Assembly: GCF_000708205.1 (NCBI RefSeq) | Contig: NW_014575557.1 | Location: 779,380-843,379, forward strand | Direction of reading: 5' to 3' | Origin: Mixia osmundae IAM 14324 | Taxonomy: Eukaryota > Basidiomycota > Mixiomycetes > Mixiales > Mixiaceae | DNA: 64,000 nucleotides | Part shown: piece after piece, positions 20,512 to 34,090 of the stretch | How the letters are laid out: every line of letters starts with the position of its first letter | Position numbering within the stretch: position 1 is the stretch's first letter | Position numbers and translations under genes: made by a program | Notes under the pieces: model-generated | Told to the model about the DNA's origin: nothing | The model's input: the letters and a program-made list of their open reading frames with translations, nothing else | Databases searched by the model: none

Positions 20512-22349
20512 ATGACCTGTGCAGCCGCCTATGTTCCTGATCTCGTACAAGGCTCCAAGAAGGTCTTCAGCCGAGCCGAGGTTGCAAAGGTAAGCACGGT
20601 GCCTGACAACATCGTTATACTGTACTGACACGAGCCATAGCACGCCAAGGAGGACGACCTTTGGATCATCGTCGACACTGCGGTCTATGTACGCTTTCCT
20701 AGCTATGATGATGACAATTGGGCTGACGTCCTTTGGCAGGATCTGAGCGACTTTGTAAGCACTACCCCGGATTGCGCTGTGTTGTGCTGACTTTTGCATA
20801 GATCGACATGCACCCCGGTGGTGCATCGATCCTGCTCGACCCGAAGATCGCCGGCAAAGATGCAACGCAGGTCTTCTTCGGCCTCCATCGCGGCGAGGTG
20901 GCATCGAAGTACGCCAGAATGATCATCGGCACGATTGAGAACGAGAAGCCCCAGGTAATCCTACCGACACCAGGTAAGCGCCTCGACTGTCCATACTTGA
21001 CGGCGCTCACCGGACGTCAATGTTGTGTAGGAACAATCTCTACAGTGCCACACGCAGAGCCTATGTGGCTCGTCAAAGGCATGCAATCCGCCTACTTCAA
21101 CGATTCCCACCGTGCACTGCAAAAGGCCATGCGCAATTTCTTCGATAACGAAGTCAGGGAAGAAGCCACAGAGCACGAGATCAGCAACGAACGACCCACC
21201 GTTGAGCTCATCAAGAAGATGGGCGCGAACCGTATCAATCACATGCGCATGGGACCAGGCAAGCACTTGCACGGCCTCACGCTCCCTGGCGGCGTCAAAG
21301 GGGAAGAGTTTGACTACTTTCACGAAATGATCATCACGCAAGAAGTCGCACGGGTTGTTGGACGCGTCAGTGGTCCTTGCTTCTGCTGGCTTTGCATGCT
21401 AATATGTGATTCATAGGGCTACGGTGATGGCCTCCAGGGTGGATGCGTCATCGGACTCCCGCCTCTCAATTTTGGCAGCAAGGAACTGCAAAAGCGCATC
21501 GTTCCCGCGGTTCTGGCAGGCGACAAGTTCATCGCGCTCGCAGTCAGTGAGCCCGAAGCAGGTTCTGACGTGTCTGGCCTGCGGACGACTGCCACCAAGT
21601 CCGAAGATGGTCGCTTCTGGATCGTCTCTGGCCAAAAGAAGTGGATCACCGGCGGCAATTTTGCAGACTACTTCACCACTGCAGTGCGGACAGGCAAAAA
21701 CGAATTGTCGATGCTCCTGATCGAAAGAGACTTTGGGGGTGTCGAGACCAAGATCATCAAGACTGCTTATTCATCCGCGGCCGGTACTGCCTACATCACC
21801 TTCGACAACGTCAAAGTGCCCGTCGAAAATACTCTCGGCAAAGCGGGCGATGGCCTGAAGATCGTCCTGTCTAACTTCAATCATGAGCGCTGGGTGATGT
21901 GTTGCTCTGCCATTCGCGCCGCAAGAGCCGTTGTGGACGAGACATTCCGCTGGGCCTGCCTTCGACAGGTCTTTGGCAAGCCATTGATTGGCCAACCTGT
22001 CATCCGAGCCAAATTTGCCTCAATGTTCTCGCAAATCGAAGCCGGCCAATCTTGGCTCGAGAACATCACCTTCCAGATGTGCAAGCTCAACTATTTCCAG
22101 CAAGCCGACTTGCTGGCCGGTCAAATTGCTTTGCTTAAGCGCTATCTGACGCGTATCGCCGCCGAATGCGCAGATCAGTGTGTCCAGATTGCTGGCGGGC
22201 GCGGCATCACCAAAGGCGGCATGCTTGGCTCAGTAGAAGCCTACATGCGTACATACAAATTCGACGCCGTTCTTGGTGGCTCCGAAGAGATCCTGGGCGA
22301 CCTCGGCGTGCGTCAGGCGATGCGCAAAATGACTCCTCATTCCCTCTAG
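20512..22349 (+). CDS. Cytochrome b5-acyl-CoA dehydrogenase fusion
   Basis: Six exons: 20512-20589, 20641-20688, 20740-20754, 20802-20973, 21031-21365 and 21417-22349; 526 residues. Residues about 15-90 form a cytochrome b5 domain with the haem loop DMHPGG and a second haem His in GLHRGE. Residues about 120-526 form an acyl-CoA dehydrogenase: flavin-binding AVSEPEAGSDVSGLRTTA and WIVSGQKKWITGG, and the C-terminal GGRGITKGG block. The fusion is known in fungi, probably oxidising acyl-CoA in peroxisomes or mitochondria with electrons leaving through the haem; the exact substrate is unknown. No clear C-terminal PTS1 is seen (ends PHSL). Exon 3 is a micro-exon of 15 nt encoding DLSDF, part of the b5 core. 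All introns are GT-AG, 47-57 nt. Confidence 0.93.
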
Positions 22350-22570
22350 ATTTCGTACCTCATCCTCACGGCCACTCGGGTATCATCATAGCTGTCTCTC
22401 ATCATAGACATTGCATGTAGACTCATTGCATCCCGGTCCACTCGCTATACACCCGAAGCGAGACTTTGTGCGGTGCTGTCTTTCGACGTCGCGCGCACGC
22501 TGACGACACGCGGTCGAGCGCCTCGCCTGCGTTGAATTGACGGAGAGAGGAGACGCTAGACTGCCAAGAC

Positions 22571-25500
22571 ATGGTAGAGCCACCGCCTAGACAGGCACAA
22601 GAAGCGCTCGTCGATCCAGTGAGATCAGACGATGCGCCCAAGGACGACAAGAAGGACAAAAAATCGATCGACAATGGGCCGACGAACGGGTTTGCGCCCG
22701 ATGGCAGGGCCAAGGATGCCAAGGCAGAAGAGCTCGTGCGTTTCCTGACATCGTGACTCACAAGTCGTGCAGCTCCTGACGTGTGGCCGGACAGAGCGAG
22801 GAGGACGCTCAGCTCAAATCAGAATTGACGATGCTCGTCGAGCGACTGCAAGAGGATGACGCTCAGCTGCATCGGCCGGCACTCGAATCAATGCGAACTC
22901 TCATCAAGACGTCGACATCCTCCATGACGAGCGTACCCAAGCCACTCAAATATCTGCGACCACTCTATCCTGATCTGCAATCACTCTACAGCCAATGGTC
23001 TGGACAATCCCTACAAGGCACTCCTGCAGAGCCTTCGCAGACTCTGGCCGGCCAGGCTATCCAAGGCATTAGCTCCTTCGTCAGCGATGCAGCAGCAGGC
23101 GCAGTCAACTTCACATTTGGCACCAATTCCCAGCCGGCGCCATCGACATCCTCTGCACCACCACACAAGCCAAAAGCGGCTGGCTCAGACGTCGCACTGC
23201 TAGCTGACCTACTGTCAGTGCTGGCGATGACCTATTCTGACAACGGCAAACGCGAGACCTTGCTATATCGACTACGAGGCGGATCCCAAGAAGATCCTGG
23301 CTCGTGGGGTAACGAGTACGTTCGGCATCTGGCAGCGGAGATTGGCGAAGAGTACGAAGTCCGGAGGAGGGCCTCTTTAGCTACTCTTGATGCCCCGACG
23401 GATACTGCCGCGCCGACAGCGAGTGGCGCGGTGATGGAGTCACAAGCCAAAGATGCGATCGAACCTACGCAGCCACCAACAACGACGGACACAAAAGAGC
23501 TCGAAGATTTAGCGCTCAAGCTGGTGCCCTTTTTCCTATCGCACAACGGCGAAGCAGATGCTGTTGACTTGCTGCTTGAAATCGAATCAATCGAGCAAAT
23601 AGTGCCCTTTGTCGACGAAAACACATACGCACGCGTTTGCCTCTACATGGTCTCCTGCGTCAATTTACTCGTACCACCCGACGATCGCCAATTCCTTCGC
23701 AGCGCTCGCGACATCTATCGAAAGCAAGGGCGATGGACAGAAGCTTTGACGCTCGCCATCAGACTGAACGATCGAGACGCCATCCGAGCAGACTTTAACG
23801 GCCCAGAAAGCGCGTAAGTAGATCATCGTCAGAAACGCACGGAAGCTCATGTCTCTGATAGCAACATGAAACGACAAATGGCATACATCCTCGCTCGGCA
23901 ACAGATCAATCTAGAAACTGACGATCAAGATCTAATCGATATCCTGAACAATGCAAAGCTGACAGAGCATTTCAAACTTTTCGGTAAAGAGCTCAGTGTC
24001 AGCGAGCCGAAGAGCCTCGAAGACATCTACAAATCGCACCTTGAAAACACTAGACCAGGCACGATTGCAGCAGTCGACTCTGCAAAGCAAAATCTTGCAG
24101 GCACATTCGTCAACGCCTTTGTCAACGCAGGATTCGGCAATGACAAATTGATGGCAGCAGCAGAAGAAGGGCAATCGTGGATCTACAAGAACAAGGACCA
24201 CGGCATGCTCTCAGCCGCTGCTTCGCTCGGCATGAGCCTGCTTTGGGATCCGGACATGGGTCTCAGTCAGATCGACAAGTACACCTATTCGTCGGAAGAG
24301 TATATCAAAGCAGGCGCGCTCCTCGCCAACGGCCTGATACACTCTGGCATTCGGACCGAGATGGACGCAGCGCTCGCTCTACTGTCTGAACATATCGAAA
24401 GTAGCAGTCCGACCCTACGCATCATGGCTACGATGGGCATCGGTATTGCCTATGCCGGATCTCAGCGCGAGGATATCCTAGAGCTTCTCTTGCCTGCCAT
24501 CGCCGACACGTCGCTGTCAATGGAGATCGCGTCCGTCACCGCGCTTGCTCTCGGCTTCGTGTTCGTGGGCACTTGCAACGGAGACATCACGGGCACAATC
24601 CTGCAGACAATGATGGAACGCGAAGATAAGGAGCTTTCGGACAAATGGGCTCGCTTCATGGGTCTCGGCCTGGCGCTTCTCAACCTTGGCCGTCAAGATG
24701 ATGCAGATGCAACGTTGGAGACGTTGAAAGCCATCGAAGTGCCACTAGGCAAGCAGGCGCAAGTACTCGTCGACATGTGCGCATTTGCCGGCACAGGCAA
24801 TGTCCTCAAGATCCAGGACATGCTCACAGCTTGCACCCCCCATGTCGAGGAAGACTCGGACAGTGCGATCCATCAGGGCTTTGCCGTTCTCGCCATCGCT
24901 CTCATTGCGACAGGCGAGGATGTGGGAGCTGAAATGTGTCTACGGCAATTCTCCCATCTTGTGTGTGACTTGTCTATCGAATGGATGCAGCTGACCAAAT
25001 CACATTTCAGATGCACTATGGCGATGCCGCGATACGACGAGCTGTGCCCCTGGCCCTCGGACTGATCAGCGCGTCGAATCCGAGCCTGTCGATTATGGAC
25101 ACACTCTCAAAGTATTCCCACGACAACGACCAGGAAGTCGCATTGAATGCGATCTTTGCAATGGGTCTCATCGGCGCAGGCACCAATCAAGCACGGCTCG
25201 CTCAGCTCTTGCGCCAGCTTGCGAGCTACTATGCCAAAGATCCGGAGGCGCTGTTCATGGTCCGAGTGTCCCAAGTGAGTCGCGATCCCCACTGCATCCG
25301 CGCTAGCTGATATAGACATCGTAGGGCCTGGTACACATGGGCAAGGGCACTATCGGGCTGGCACCCTTCCACACTGATCGGTCTCTGATGTCGCCTGCAG
25401 CAATGGCCGGCTTGCTGTCGACTCTGCTCGCTTTCACAGACGTGAAAGGATTCATCCTAGACAAGTCGCACTGGCTTCTGTTCCTGCTTGCGCCGGCGAT

Positions 25501-25798
25501 GTACCCTCGTTTCCTGATCACTTTTGATGAAAAGGGCGAGGTCTTGCCGGTCAGTGTCCGTGTCGGTCAGGCGGTCGATACTGTCGGGCAGCCGGGCAAG
25601 CCGAAATCCATCACTGGTTTCCAGACCCATACGACGCCTGTTCGACTCGCAAATACAGAGCGAGCAGAGATGGCGACAGAAGAGTGGTTCCCGTACACTC
25701 ACGTACTCGAGGGCTTCGTCATTCTCAAGAAGAACGAAGGCTACGATCAAGAAGACAACGCTGCGACAGCGAGCACGGCTAAGATGGAGCTGTCCTGA
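22571..25798 (+). CDS. RPN1: 26S proteasome regulatory subunit RPN1
   Basis: Five exons: 22571-22735, 22795-23813, 23862-24960, 25011-25274 and 25325-25798; 1006 residues, close to the family's usual size. Rpn1 is the large scaffold of the 19S base that docks ubiquitin shuttle factors and Ubp6. Visible marks are the charged N-terminal tail (DDKKDKKS), [21 protein letters not shown], the PC repeats ([79 protein letters not shown]), and the C-terminal block [16 protein letters not shown] through [16 protein letters not shown]. All four introns are GT-AG (48-59 nt). Its stop lies 28 bp from that of the convergent ATP19. Confidence 0.97.
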
Positions 25799-25826
25799 AA
25801 TGCAAATGATGTCCAAGATGGCTCGT

Positions 25827-26218
25827 CTATTTCTTGAGCTGCTTCTTAGCCGCTTCTTCCCGTTCCATGTTCTCGACGTAGCTCCTGTAGATTTGAGCGA
25901 GGTCAGCGAGGCCGCAGGATGAGGTGGGCCTGACAGACTTGATGTAATTGCTCTCGTCACTGCGGTGGCTGGGGTCAGCCTGACGTGTCATCGTAAAGTG
26001 TCATTGACGGACCTGCTGTCTGCGGTGATGATAGGCTTTGGCTTGCCCGCTGCATCTTTCGCAGGACCGCCTCTCATGGACAGGTAGACTCCTAAGCCGG
26101 TGACGCCAAACGTTGCCAGCGCGAGCTATCGGGACGGACTCAGTACTGAGCACGGATGCCAAGCATGTACACATACATGCTCGTTGAGGACCTTGCGGCC
26201 TGCGATGACGTACGACAT
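25827..26218 (-). CDS. ATP19: Mitochondrial ATP synthase subunit K
   Basis: Four tiny exons on the minus strand, 26218-26177, 26125-26013, 25959-25939 and 25884-25827, separated by 51-54 nt introns; 77 residues. The protein reads MSYVIAGRKVLNEH, then a single hydrophobic helix (LALATFGVTGLGVYLSMRGG), then a charged tail ending NYIKSYVENMEREEAAKKQLKK. This matches fungal subunit K (Atp19), an accessory subunit of the F1Fo dimer in the inner membrane. Introns make up more than half of the gene. The donor of intron 3 (AA then GTCTGT) was chosen because it alone gives the expected IKSYVENM join. The gene diverges from the histidine phosphatase gene over 206 bp. Confidence 0.85.
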
Positions 26219-26424
26219 TGCGGTCTGACGGTCGGCCTGCGGATGCGCTGGGAACCGTTTTTCGCGCGAAGTTCGAGCTCGAGCGCTCGAGGCTCGAGGA
26301 GCTGTTGACCTTGTCCGGCTTGGCTGTCCGAGCACACTCGGACCATCCTCCCAATTCCTATCTCACGATGCAAAGGCCATACTGTCATCAAGATGTGCCA
26401 TGCTGATCATCAGTCGATGCTGTC

Positions 26425-27993
26425 ATGGCCGAACAGCGCGAGCCTCTGCTAGAGTCAAGCGACGTCCTCGAGGATGACAATCAGCAGTCTCCTGCTCATC
26501 CTGCTACCACATTAGCCAGCATGTTGGACCTTCGCATCACCCTGCCCCTCGTCTTCATGCTCAGCATCTGGCTCGTGCCGGTCCTGGGCGCGCGCGGTGT
26601 ACCTGAGCCTGTGGAATCCGATCACATCTTCGCGACACCTTGGCTGCGAGTCACTTCATTCTCTCCGGCCTTGCATAGAGCTGAGATGAGACATCTCTCC
26701 GTACAGAGAGAGCTTCTGCAGGGCGCCACATGTCACACCCAGCACGTATCCGCCGGTGAAAGCACGCACAGCCGCACTCGAACACGTCCTCATCTTCCAG
26801 CGCCATCATCGGCGCACGCCGGATAATCTGCTGCCTCGGGAGGCCACCTTCAATGAGACATGGTCGTGTGAAGATATCGCGACCACTTATGCCGCCGCTG
26901 TGGCTGGCTACGACGGCCCTCGCGTCCACACACATATCGCCACACCGGCTCGCCATCCTTTCAAGAACAGCATTCTACCCGGCACGTGTGACCAAGGCCA
27001 GCTGACAGCTGCAGGTCTGCGCGATGCTGTTCAGCACGGCAGAGACGTGCGAGCGACCTATGCCCATCTGTTTCCCGGTCGTATAACGCCTGACGATCTC
27101 CATATACGCACCTCGCCTGCTATTCGCACTTTCGAGGTCTCAGCTGGCTTTCTGGCTGGCTTGGAACCGAGTAGCATCGACAAGACGTGGCCAGTCTACG
27201 TTCAGCCCGTCGCAGTATGTGCCCGATGATTTGGTGTGCTCCTGTCTGATCATTCTGCATGAATAGATCGACAACATTGTGCCTTCCTACGCTTGCCCTG
27301 CCGCAGATACTCAGAGGCAGCGCATCGAAGCCGAGCAGGCATGGCTCGATCATCTTGCTGCCAACACTGCCTTGCAGAGGCGCCTAGACAGCGTGCTGGG
27401 CACCTCAAATCGCGCAAGTTGGCATAATTGGTGTCAGTGACATCGTCTGAACCTCGACATGGCTCACGCGACTGCGAACTTCAGATGATCACTACTTTGA
27501 CGCACTGACGTCGCGGCAGTGCAACAGCCATTTCCTGCCCTGCCATCCCGTGACCGGCGAATGCGTCACCCAAGAGGATGCAGACAAAGTTTATGCGCTT
27601 GGGAGCTATGAATACGACTACATATGGCGAGCCTCCCCACTTGCACAAGACTATGTCGACCTCACATTTGGAGCCATGTTTGAAGAACTGGCTGACAATT
27701 TGCTCGCAATGAACGCCAGCGGCAATGTTCCCAAAATGTTGCTCTATGTCGGTCACGATGGCTCGATGATCAGACTTGCAGCAGGTCTCGGCTTCCCTGC
27801 GCCGCTCGCATGGCCTGCGCTGGGCTCACAGATCGTCATTGAGGTATGGCGAGCTTCAGATGGTCTACAGACGCGCATCCTTCACAACGGTCAGCTCGTC
27901 GAGAAGTTCAGCTGGCAGCCACTTCAGCAGCTCGTTGCGATACTACAGGCTAGGGTGCCCGACGATCTTGTCGCGCAATGTGAAAAGCTCTAA
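26425..27993 (+). CDS. Membrane-anchored histidine acid phosphatase
   Basis: Probable exons 26425-26649, 26711-27214, 27267-27417 and 27485-27993 (about 462 residues). Residues 1-35 are polar, then a single hydrophobic helix (LPLVFMLSIWLVPVLGA) suggests a type II membrane anchor. The catalytic histidine motif reads FQRHHRRTPDN; the family's usual RHGxRxP becomes RHHRRTP, a form I associate with fungal relatives of 2-phosphoxylose phosphatase. The second catalytic pair is GHDGS near residue 385. Substrate unknown. Intron 2 (27215-27266) is firm. Intron 1 is uncertain: several acceptors could be used and its exact ends affect residues 70-80. Intron 3 (27418-27484) uses a GTTGGC donor because nothing better keeps the frame. 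Confidence 0.75.
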
Positions 27994-28156
27994 AGCCGAA
28001 CTGCATACTTTGGGGCAATGTTGAGTGCATTGATTTTCGTATTTTCTATCATGATGATACAAGCAAACGGACTGCGAGCGATCGATCTGCATTGGGGGCG
28101 TCCACCGTTGAAGGCTTTCTCTTTTCGTAGTCAGTACAGGCTGAGATGCGAGCTAC

Positions 28157-29847
<1,691 letters not shown>

Positions 29848-30072
29848 TTCGCTGATGTTTCTCTCTGATGACTGTCTTCAGAGCTCGTATAAGACCCTGT
29901 AATGCGCTGAAGAATCCGGTTAGCCTGCCTTTTGAGCGCTTCACCGTCGGCGTCGTATCCAATTTTTTCTTGCGCACACGTTGCCACGCTGTTCGATTAG
30001 CCCGTCAATAGTTCTACCATCAGCACCCGAGGCCACCACTTCGGCGTGGATCGTCATCGTCTAGTCAGCTTC

Positions 30073-31143
30073 ATGCTGGCTCGTGCAACAGTCAGATCAC
30101 TGCCATGCACATGTACCAGCCAGAATGTGCCTCCCAAGTCCTACCTTGGCAGCAGCGAGCCGTCAAGTAGCCGATCGAGGCTGCACACGACCACGAAGCG
30201 ATCTGCAATCGAAGCACAGTCGACGGGCCGACCAGACCTCGCTTATCCAGCTCATCTCAGTCAGCCTACGCCATTCGAGCTCTTCCACCTGCCGCGATCG
30301 GCCACGAAGCGTCAGATTAAGGCGAGATATTATGATCTCGTGAGGCAGCATCATCCTGATTCTGTGACGGCCTCGCCGGCTGCCATGGCGCTCCCAGCAA
30401 CGCCAAAGGGGAAAGGGAAGGCAACAGAGCACGATGTCTATATCGAACGTTTCAAGAAAATTGTTGCGGCTTACGAGCTACTGAAAGATGACCGGCGACG
30501 CCTTGACTACCTGCGCGCCGGTATCGGCTGGTCAGGTTCCGCGCCCGGCTCGGCAGCAGCATCAGCACGTGCGGGCTTTGATGCTCATCATGCCTACGAT
30601 CAAGCGGAGTTGTGGCGGCAGCATGATCCGTGGTCAAACTCCCGAAATCCATATCGTTCGAGAGGCTACTATCCATCTGCCAGCTGGGATTGGCAGCAGG
30701 ACCCGACATACGACGATCACCAGGAAAGCTTCTTTCACAGAAACAGAGATGCGCAGGTCAATACTGTGAGCACAAATGGTCGCGTGTTTATGTTCCTGGC
30801 AACGACTACCGTCCTGCTGTACGGCTGGCAAGCCTGGAATCTGTTTCCTAGTGTGTCCGTTTTGCCACCCACTCAGCTTGTCTCGTCTCTCGGTAATGCA
30901 GGCAAAGCCGACGAAGAGCTGGCCGTCGATCCCTCGACAGCACGCATATGGTCCAACAACTCGATCCTACAGGCACGCGACGCTCACCACGAGCAGTCTG
31001 CTGATGCGCTTCAAAACGCTCGACGCGACGCGCGGATGTACGGCGAGCAACGGCGAGACGCCATTAGGAAGCGGCTAGCTGATCTCAAGACTGATGAACT
31101 AGCACCGCCAAATGAGCCGATCAAACTCGTCGAAGCAAAGTAG
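30073..31143 (+). CDS. Mitochondrial-type J-domain protein with one membrane span
   Basis: Single exon, 356 residues from the ATG at 30073 (the longer frame begins with GTG). The first 60 residues are basic and Ser/Arg-rich, like a mitochondrial presequence. A J domain follows at about residues 65-150: FELFHLPRSATKRQIKARYYDLVRQHHPDS with the HPD tripeptide that activates Hsp70, then an insert, then RFKKIVAAYELLKDDRRRLDYLR. One hydrophobic helix lies near residue 245 (FMFLATTTVLLYGWQAW). The C-terminal quarter is charged with helical Arg/Glu/Ala. This layout resembles membrane-bound J proteins of fungal mitochondria; the Hsp70 partner is not identifiable. The start is 225 bp from the divergent SAH1 start. 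Confidence 0.8.
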   Translation: MLARATVRSLPCTCTSQNVPPKSYLGSSEPSSSRSRLHTTTKRSAIEAQSTGRPDLAYPAHLSQPTPFELFHLPRSATKRQIKARYYDLVRQHHPDSVTASPAAMALPATPKGKGKATEHDVYIERFKKIVAAYELLKDDRRRLDYLRAGIGWSGSAPGSAAASARAGFDAHHAYDQAELWRQHDPWSNSRNPYRSRGYYPSASWDWQQDPTYDDHQESFFHRNRDAQVNTVSTNGRVFMFLATTTVLLYGWQAWNLFPSVSVLPPTQLVSSLGNAGKADEELAVDPSTARIWSNNSILQARDAHHEQSADALQNARRDARMYGEQRRDAIRKRLADLKTDELAPPNEPIKLVEAK

Positions 31144-31180
31144 AGCTCTGACGGCTATCATGAGGCAATGCATACATTTG

Positions 31181-32819
31181 TCAAGCTCTCACGACTTCCT
31201 CCTTCGCACCTATCAGATTCTTGCCATCGTCCTCGCCCACCTCCCCTGTCCATCCGTTGGCAGCGAGATATTCCGCGAAAGCTTCGTCCTCCTTTGCCAG
31301 ATCTTCACCTCCGACATTTGGCAGGAAAATGTAAGCGTTAAGAACACCAAGGATGCCGACAATGGCGGCGACGATAAACGTCCATCTCTTGCCCCAGTGA
31401 TTCTGGATGGGCGTGAAGACTTGCGTTCCCACTGCAGCTCCAGTCTTTCCGATGCAGGCAGACAGACCTGGCCTGTGCGTTAGCCCGTCGCTCGTTGAGA
31501 GAGACTCGACTTGCCATAAGCTGTTCCGCGGATCGGCGTGGGATACAATTCACTGGAGACAAGCCCCAGCATGTCACCAGGGCCGGCGTTTCCACTTGAC
31601 TGCAGGAGGCCATAGAAAATCACAAAGAGTGGAACAATCTTGATGATCCTGTCGAAAGAGCAGCCGATGATGAGACCGAAGATGAGGTACCCAGAGAATC
31701 CTAATATCATCGTGTACTTCCTTCCCAATTTGTTGCATAAGTATGCACCCAGGAATACGCCAGGTAGGGCCAGGGACCCGAGGAGTAGCTGCCATTCGGC
31801 TGTCCTTTTCAGCGAAGCATCTTTGACCACGGAAGCAATGATTGTCGAGCTGAATACGCCATTCGGGAAAGTAACAAAGTCGTACAGGAACCAACAGCCG
31901 GCTGTGCCAATCAGTCGTCTCCAGTATCGCTTGAGACTGAGCATATAGGGCACTCTCCGCTTGATCGCGCTGGTCCGATATAGCTTGGAATGTAACATTT
32001 TGAGACGAAAGTAGAAAACGACGAGAGGAAAGAGAATGCCAATTCCAAAGATGACTCTCCACAGGGTCTCCAAAATACTCGTGCACGAATAGACGATGAG
32101 GAATATGGACACTGCCAAAGGACCGCCGAACGAGAGGGGCAGATTGGTCACGAGAATGAAGATAGGTCCTCTCTGCGAGAGCATAGACTCGTTCGCAGCT
32201 TCGGCAGCAGATGTCGACGAGGCAGGATACTCGGCACCGACACCGATACCCGTCAAGCCTCGACTGAAAGTCAGAAACCAGAAAAGCCCCTCTGCTGAGC
32301 CATTGGCACCATGAGCCGCAGTCGATAGAGCCGCACCGATGACGATGCAGAGCGTTGCGCCGATGATGGCTGCCTTTCTACCGACTCTATCGCATACGAC
32401 ACCAACAATGACTTGTCCTAGGATTGCGCCCACGAGCAGCGAGTTAGAGACGCGTGTCGAGACGCTGCTGGTGTAGACTGTTGGATAGATGCGCTTGTAG
32501 ACTACATTGAGCAATGTCATAACATTATTTTGATAGCTGGTCATAGCTTCAGATGAGGCTCTCGAGCGGCGCACGCGTGGGCTGCTTACCCGTCTGAGAT
32601 CAACGCAAACCCCGCACATGCTATCGTGAAGGCAGCCGAGAGCCTTTCCTGTCTTGTGCGAGGTGTACTTGCCGTTATACCGGGAAGGTGTCCTCCTACT
32701 GCGGCAGATACGGATGGCTCGAGCGCCAATCGCTTATCGCTCGAAACACCATCGCTCGTTGCGGGACTGACAACTGGGGCATCAACTTTGCTTGCCCATT
32801 CGCCGAGGGCCGAGTTCAT
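31181..32819 (-). CDS. GIT1/phosphate-permease-type MFS transporter
   Basis: Three exons on the minus strand: 32819-32590, 32536-31515 and 31467-31181; 512 residues. About twelve helices with MFS motif A as GVVCDRVGRKAAIIGA, the sugar-porter-like GIGVGAEYPASSTSAAE, and LYPTPIRGTAYG before helix 11. These resemble the Git1 glycerophosphodiester and phosphate symporter group; substrate is therefore probably glycerophosphoinositol, phosphate or an organic acid, which is inference. Intron 2 (31468-31514) has the perfect GC donor GCAAGT after TATG; it gives TAYGLSACIGKTGAAVGT, and no GT donor is available. Intron 1 (32537-32589) is GT-AG and its acceptor is the second AG, not the first, to avoid a stop. 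Confidence 0.88.
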
Positions 32820-33075
32820 GTCGACGTCCTCCCGAAGAGTGCACACGCACAGTGGTCACGCACAGTGGTCGGAGAAGCAGAAAGGAGGACATGACTTGCT
32901 TACTTGCAGAGGAACCCGATAAAAAGACAACGTTCTTTCTCGCTCGCGTGGCATGTGGCAAAAATAGCCAAGGGCCGCAAGATGAATGTGATCATGAGGT
33001 ATGATATGCTCGCCAGGAACGAGCTCTATGGACATGCAAATGCATTGTTCTACGATATGCTGCGCGTCTCTATCT

Positions 33076-33883
33076 CTATGCGAAGAAGGGTTTGCCGTCG
33101 TCGGGCGGCGCAGTGTCAATCCAGCCGTCAAGCGTTCGGGCAAGTGTCCGACCTCTCGCTGGTCTGATCATGATGTGTCCCATCTTCCGACGAGCTGCGA
33201 GCTCCCAGCCGAGCTTCTGATAGACAGGACAGCCTGCCTCTGTTGCTTCCAGATAATGCGGAAGCGGCGGATCTGATGAGTCTGCGAGGTCTGTGCCTTG
33301 CTTGAGCAGCAAGGACGCGATACCGCGCCGTTGATGCGCCTCATCGACGACGATGGGTCCCAGATACTGCGCCAGCTGACATCAGCACCATCCTCGTGCA
33401 TGCAACTCGTTCGCGCACCCAATGAGGTTGATCTTTCAGGATCTCGCGGCGCTCTCTGTCGTACCCATCGAACAGATTCTTGTGTGCAGCGATATTGACG
33501 CCTTGCCAGCTCTCCGGGTCTTCGCCCACGGTCTTGTAGTTGAATGGAGCCTCTAGACGGCCGCCGGGCTCTGCCCAAACGGCGATGCCGACGAGCGCAC
33601 CCGACGAGCGTTCTACTGCTTTCGTGCAGATCGTATGAGGCCGCCTGAGCATAGCAAGGCAACGTTTGCTGCCTCTTCGCAATCTGGTCACATCATCGGG
33701 GCGTCCCTCCTTGGGCTCAAGCCAGTCGTACAGCGCCGGGAATCCTTGCCATTGCAGCTTGCACCACGCGTCCAAGTCAAGCTCTGTCATTGGAGCGAGG
33801 TAGTAGTCATCCTCTGCCTGACTCGCAGCCCGAAGCGGCGCAGTCTCTTCCAGCGGGCCAGCCGCTAAGTCTTCAGAGGCCAT
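33076..33883 (-). CDS. GNAT-family N-acetyltransferase
   Basis: Two exons on the minus strand, 33883-33419 and 33375-33076, with a 43 nt intron (GTGCGC...CAG, phase 0); 254 residues. The acetyl-CoA loop is in exon 2: LGPIVVDEAHQRRGIASLLLKQGTDLAD, the RxxGxA-type P-loop of GNAT enzymes, followed by YLEATEAGCPVYQKLGWE, the usual last strand and helix. Residues 60-150 (YDWLEPKEGR, AVWAEPGG) resemble fungal GNAT proteins of unknown substrate. The ATG at 33883 is the first in frame; the ORF upstream opens with TTG. Substrate unknown: a small-molecule amine or protein N-terminus are both possible. Confidence 0.85.
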
Positions 33884-34090
33884 GAAAAGCTCGACAGGAG
33901 CGCTCCCAGCCGCTCCTGCCTGGAAATTCCGCGGAATGAGAAGTAGCTTTGATCGGCTCGTCGACCACGCGGTCAACGCGGAGGCACTTTCATTGAGGTA
34001 CAAGACTGAGGGAACGATGAGATGGGCTACGAAACGACATCTAGACGTCGTCCTGGACGGTGCTTGAGAGGGTATCGTGCCGGGCTACGC

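Noticed and set aside
26425-26826. First histidine-phosphatase exon continued to its natural stop
   Set aside because: The downstream frame carrying the catalytic histidine needs an intron; reading through gives no phosphatase motif.
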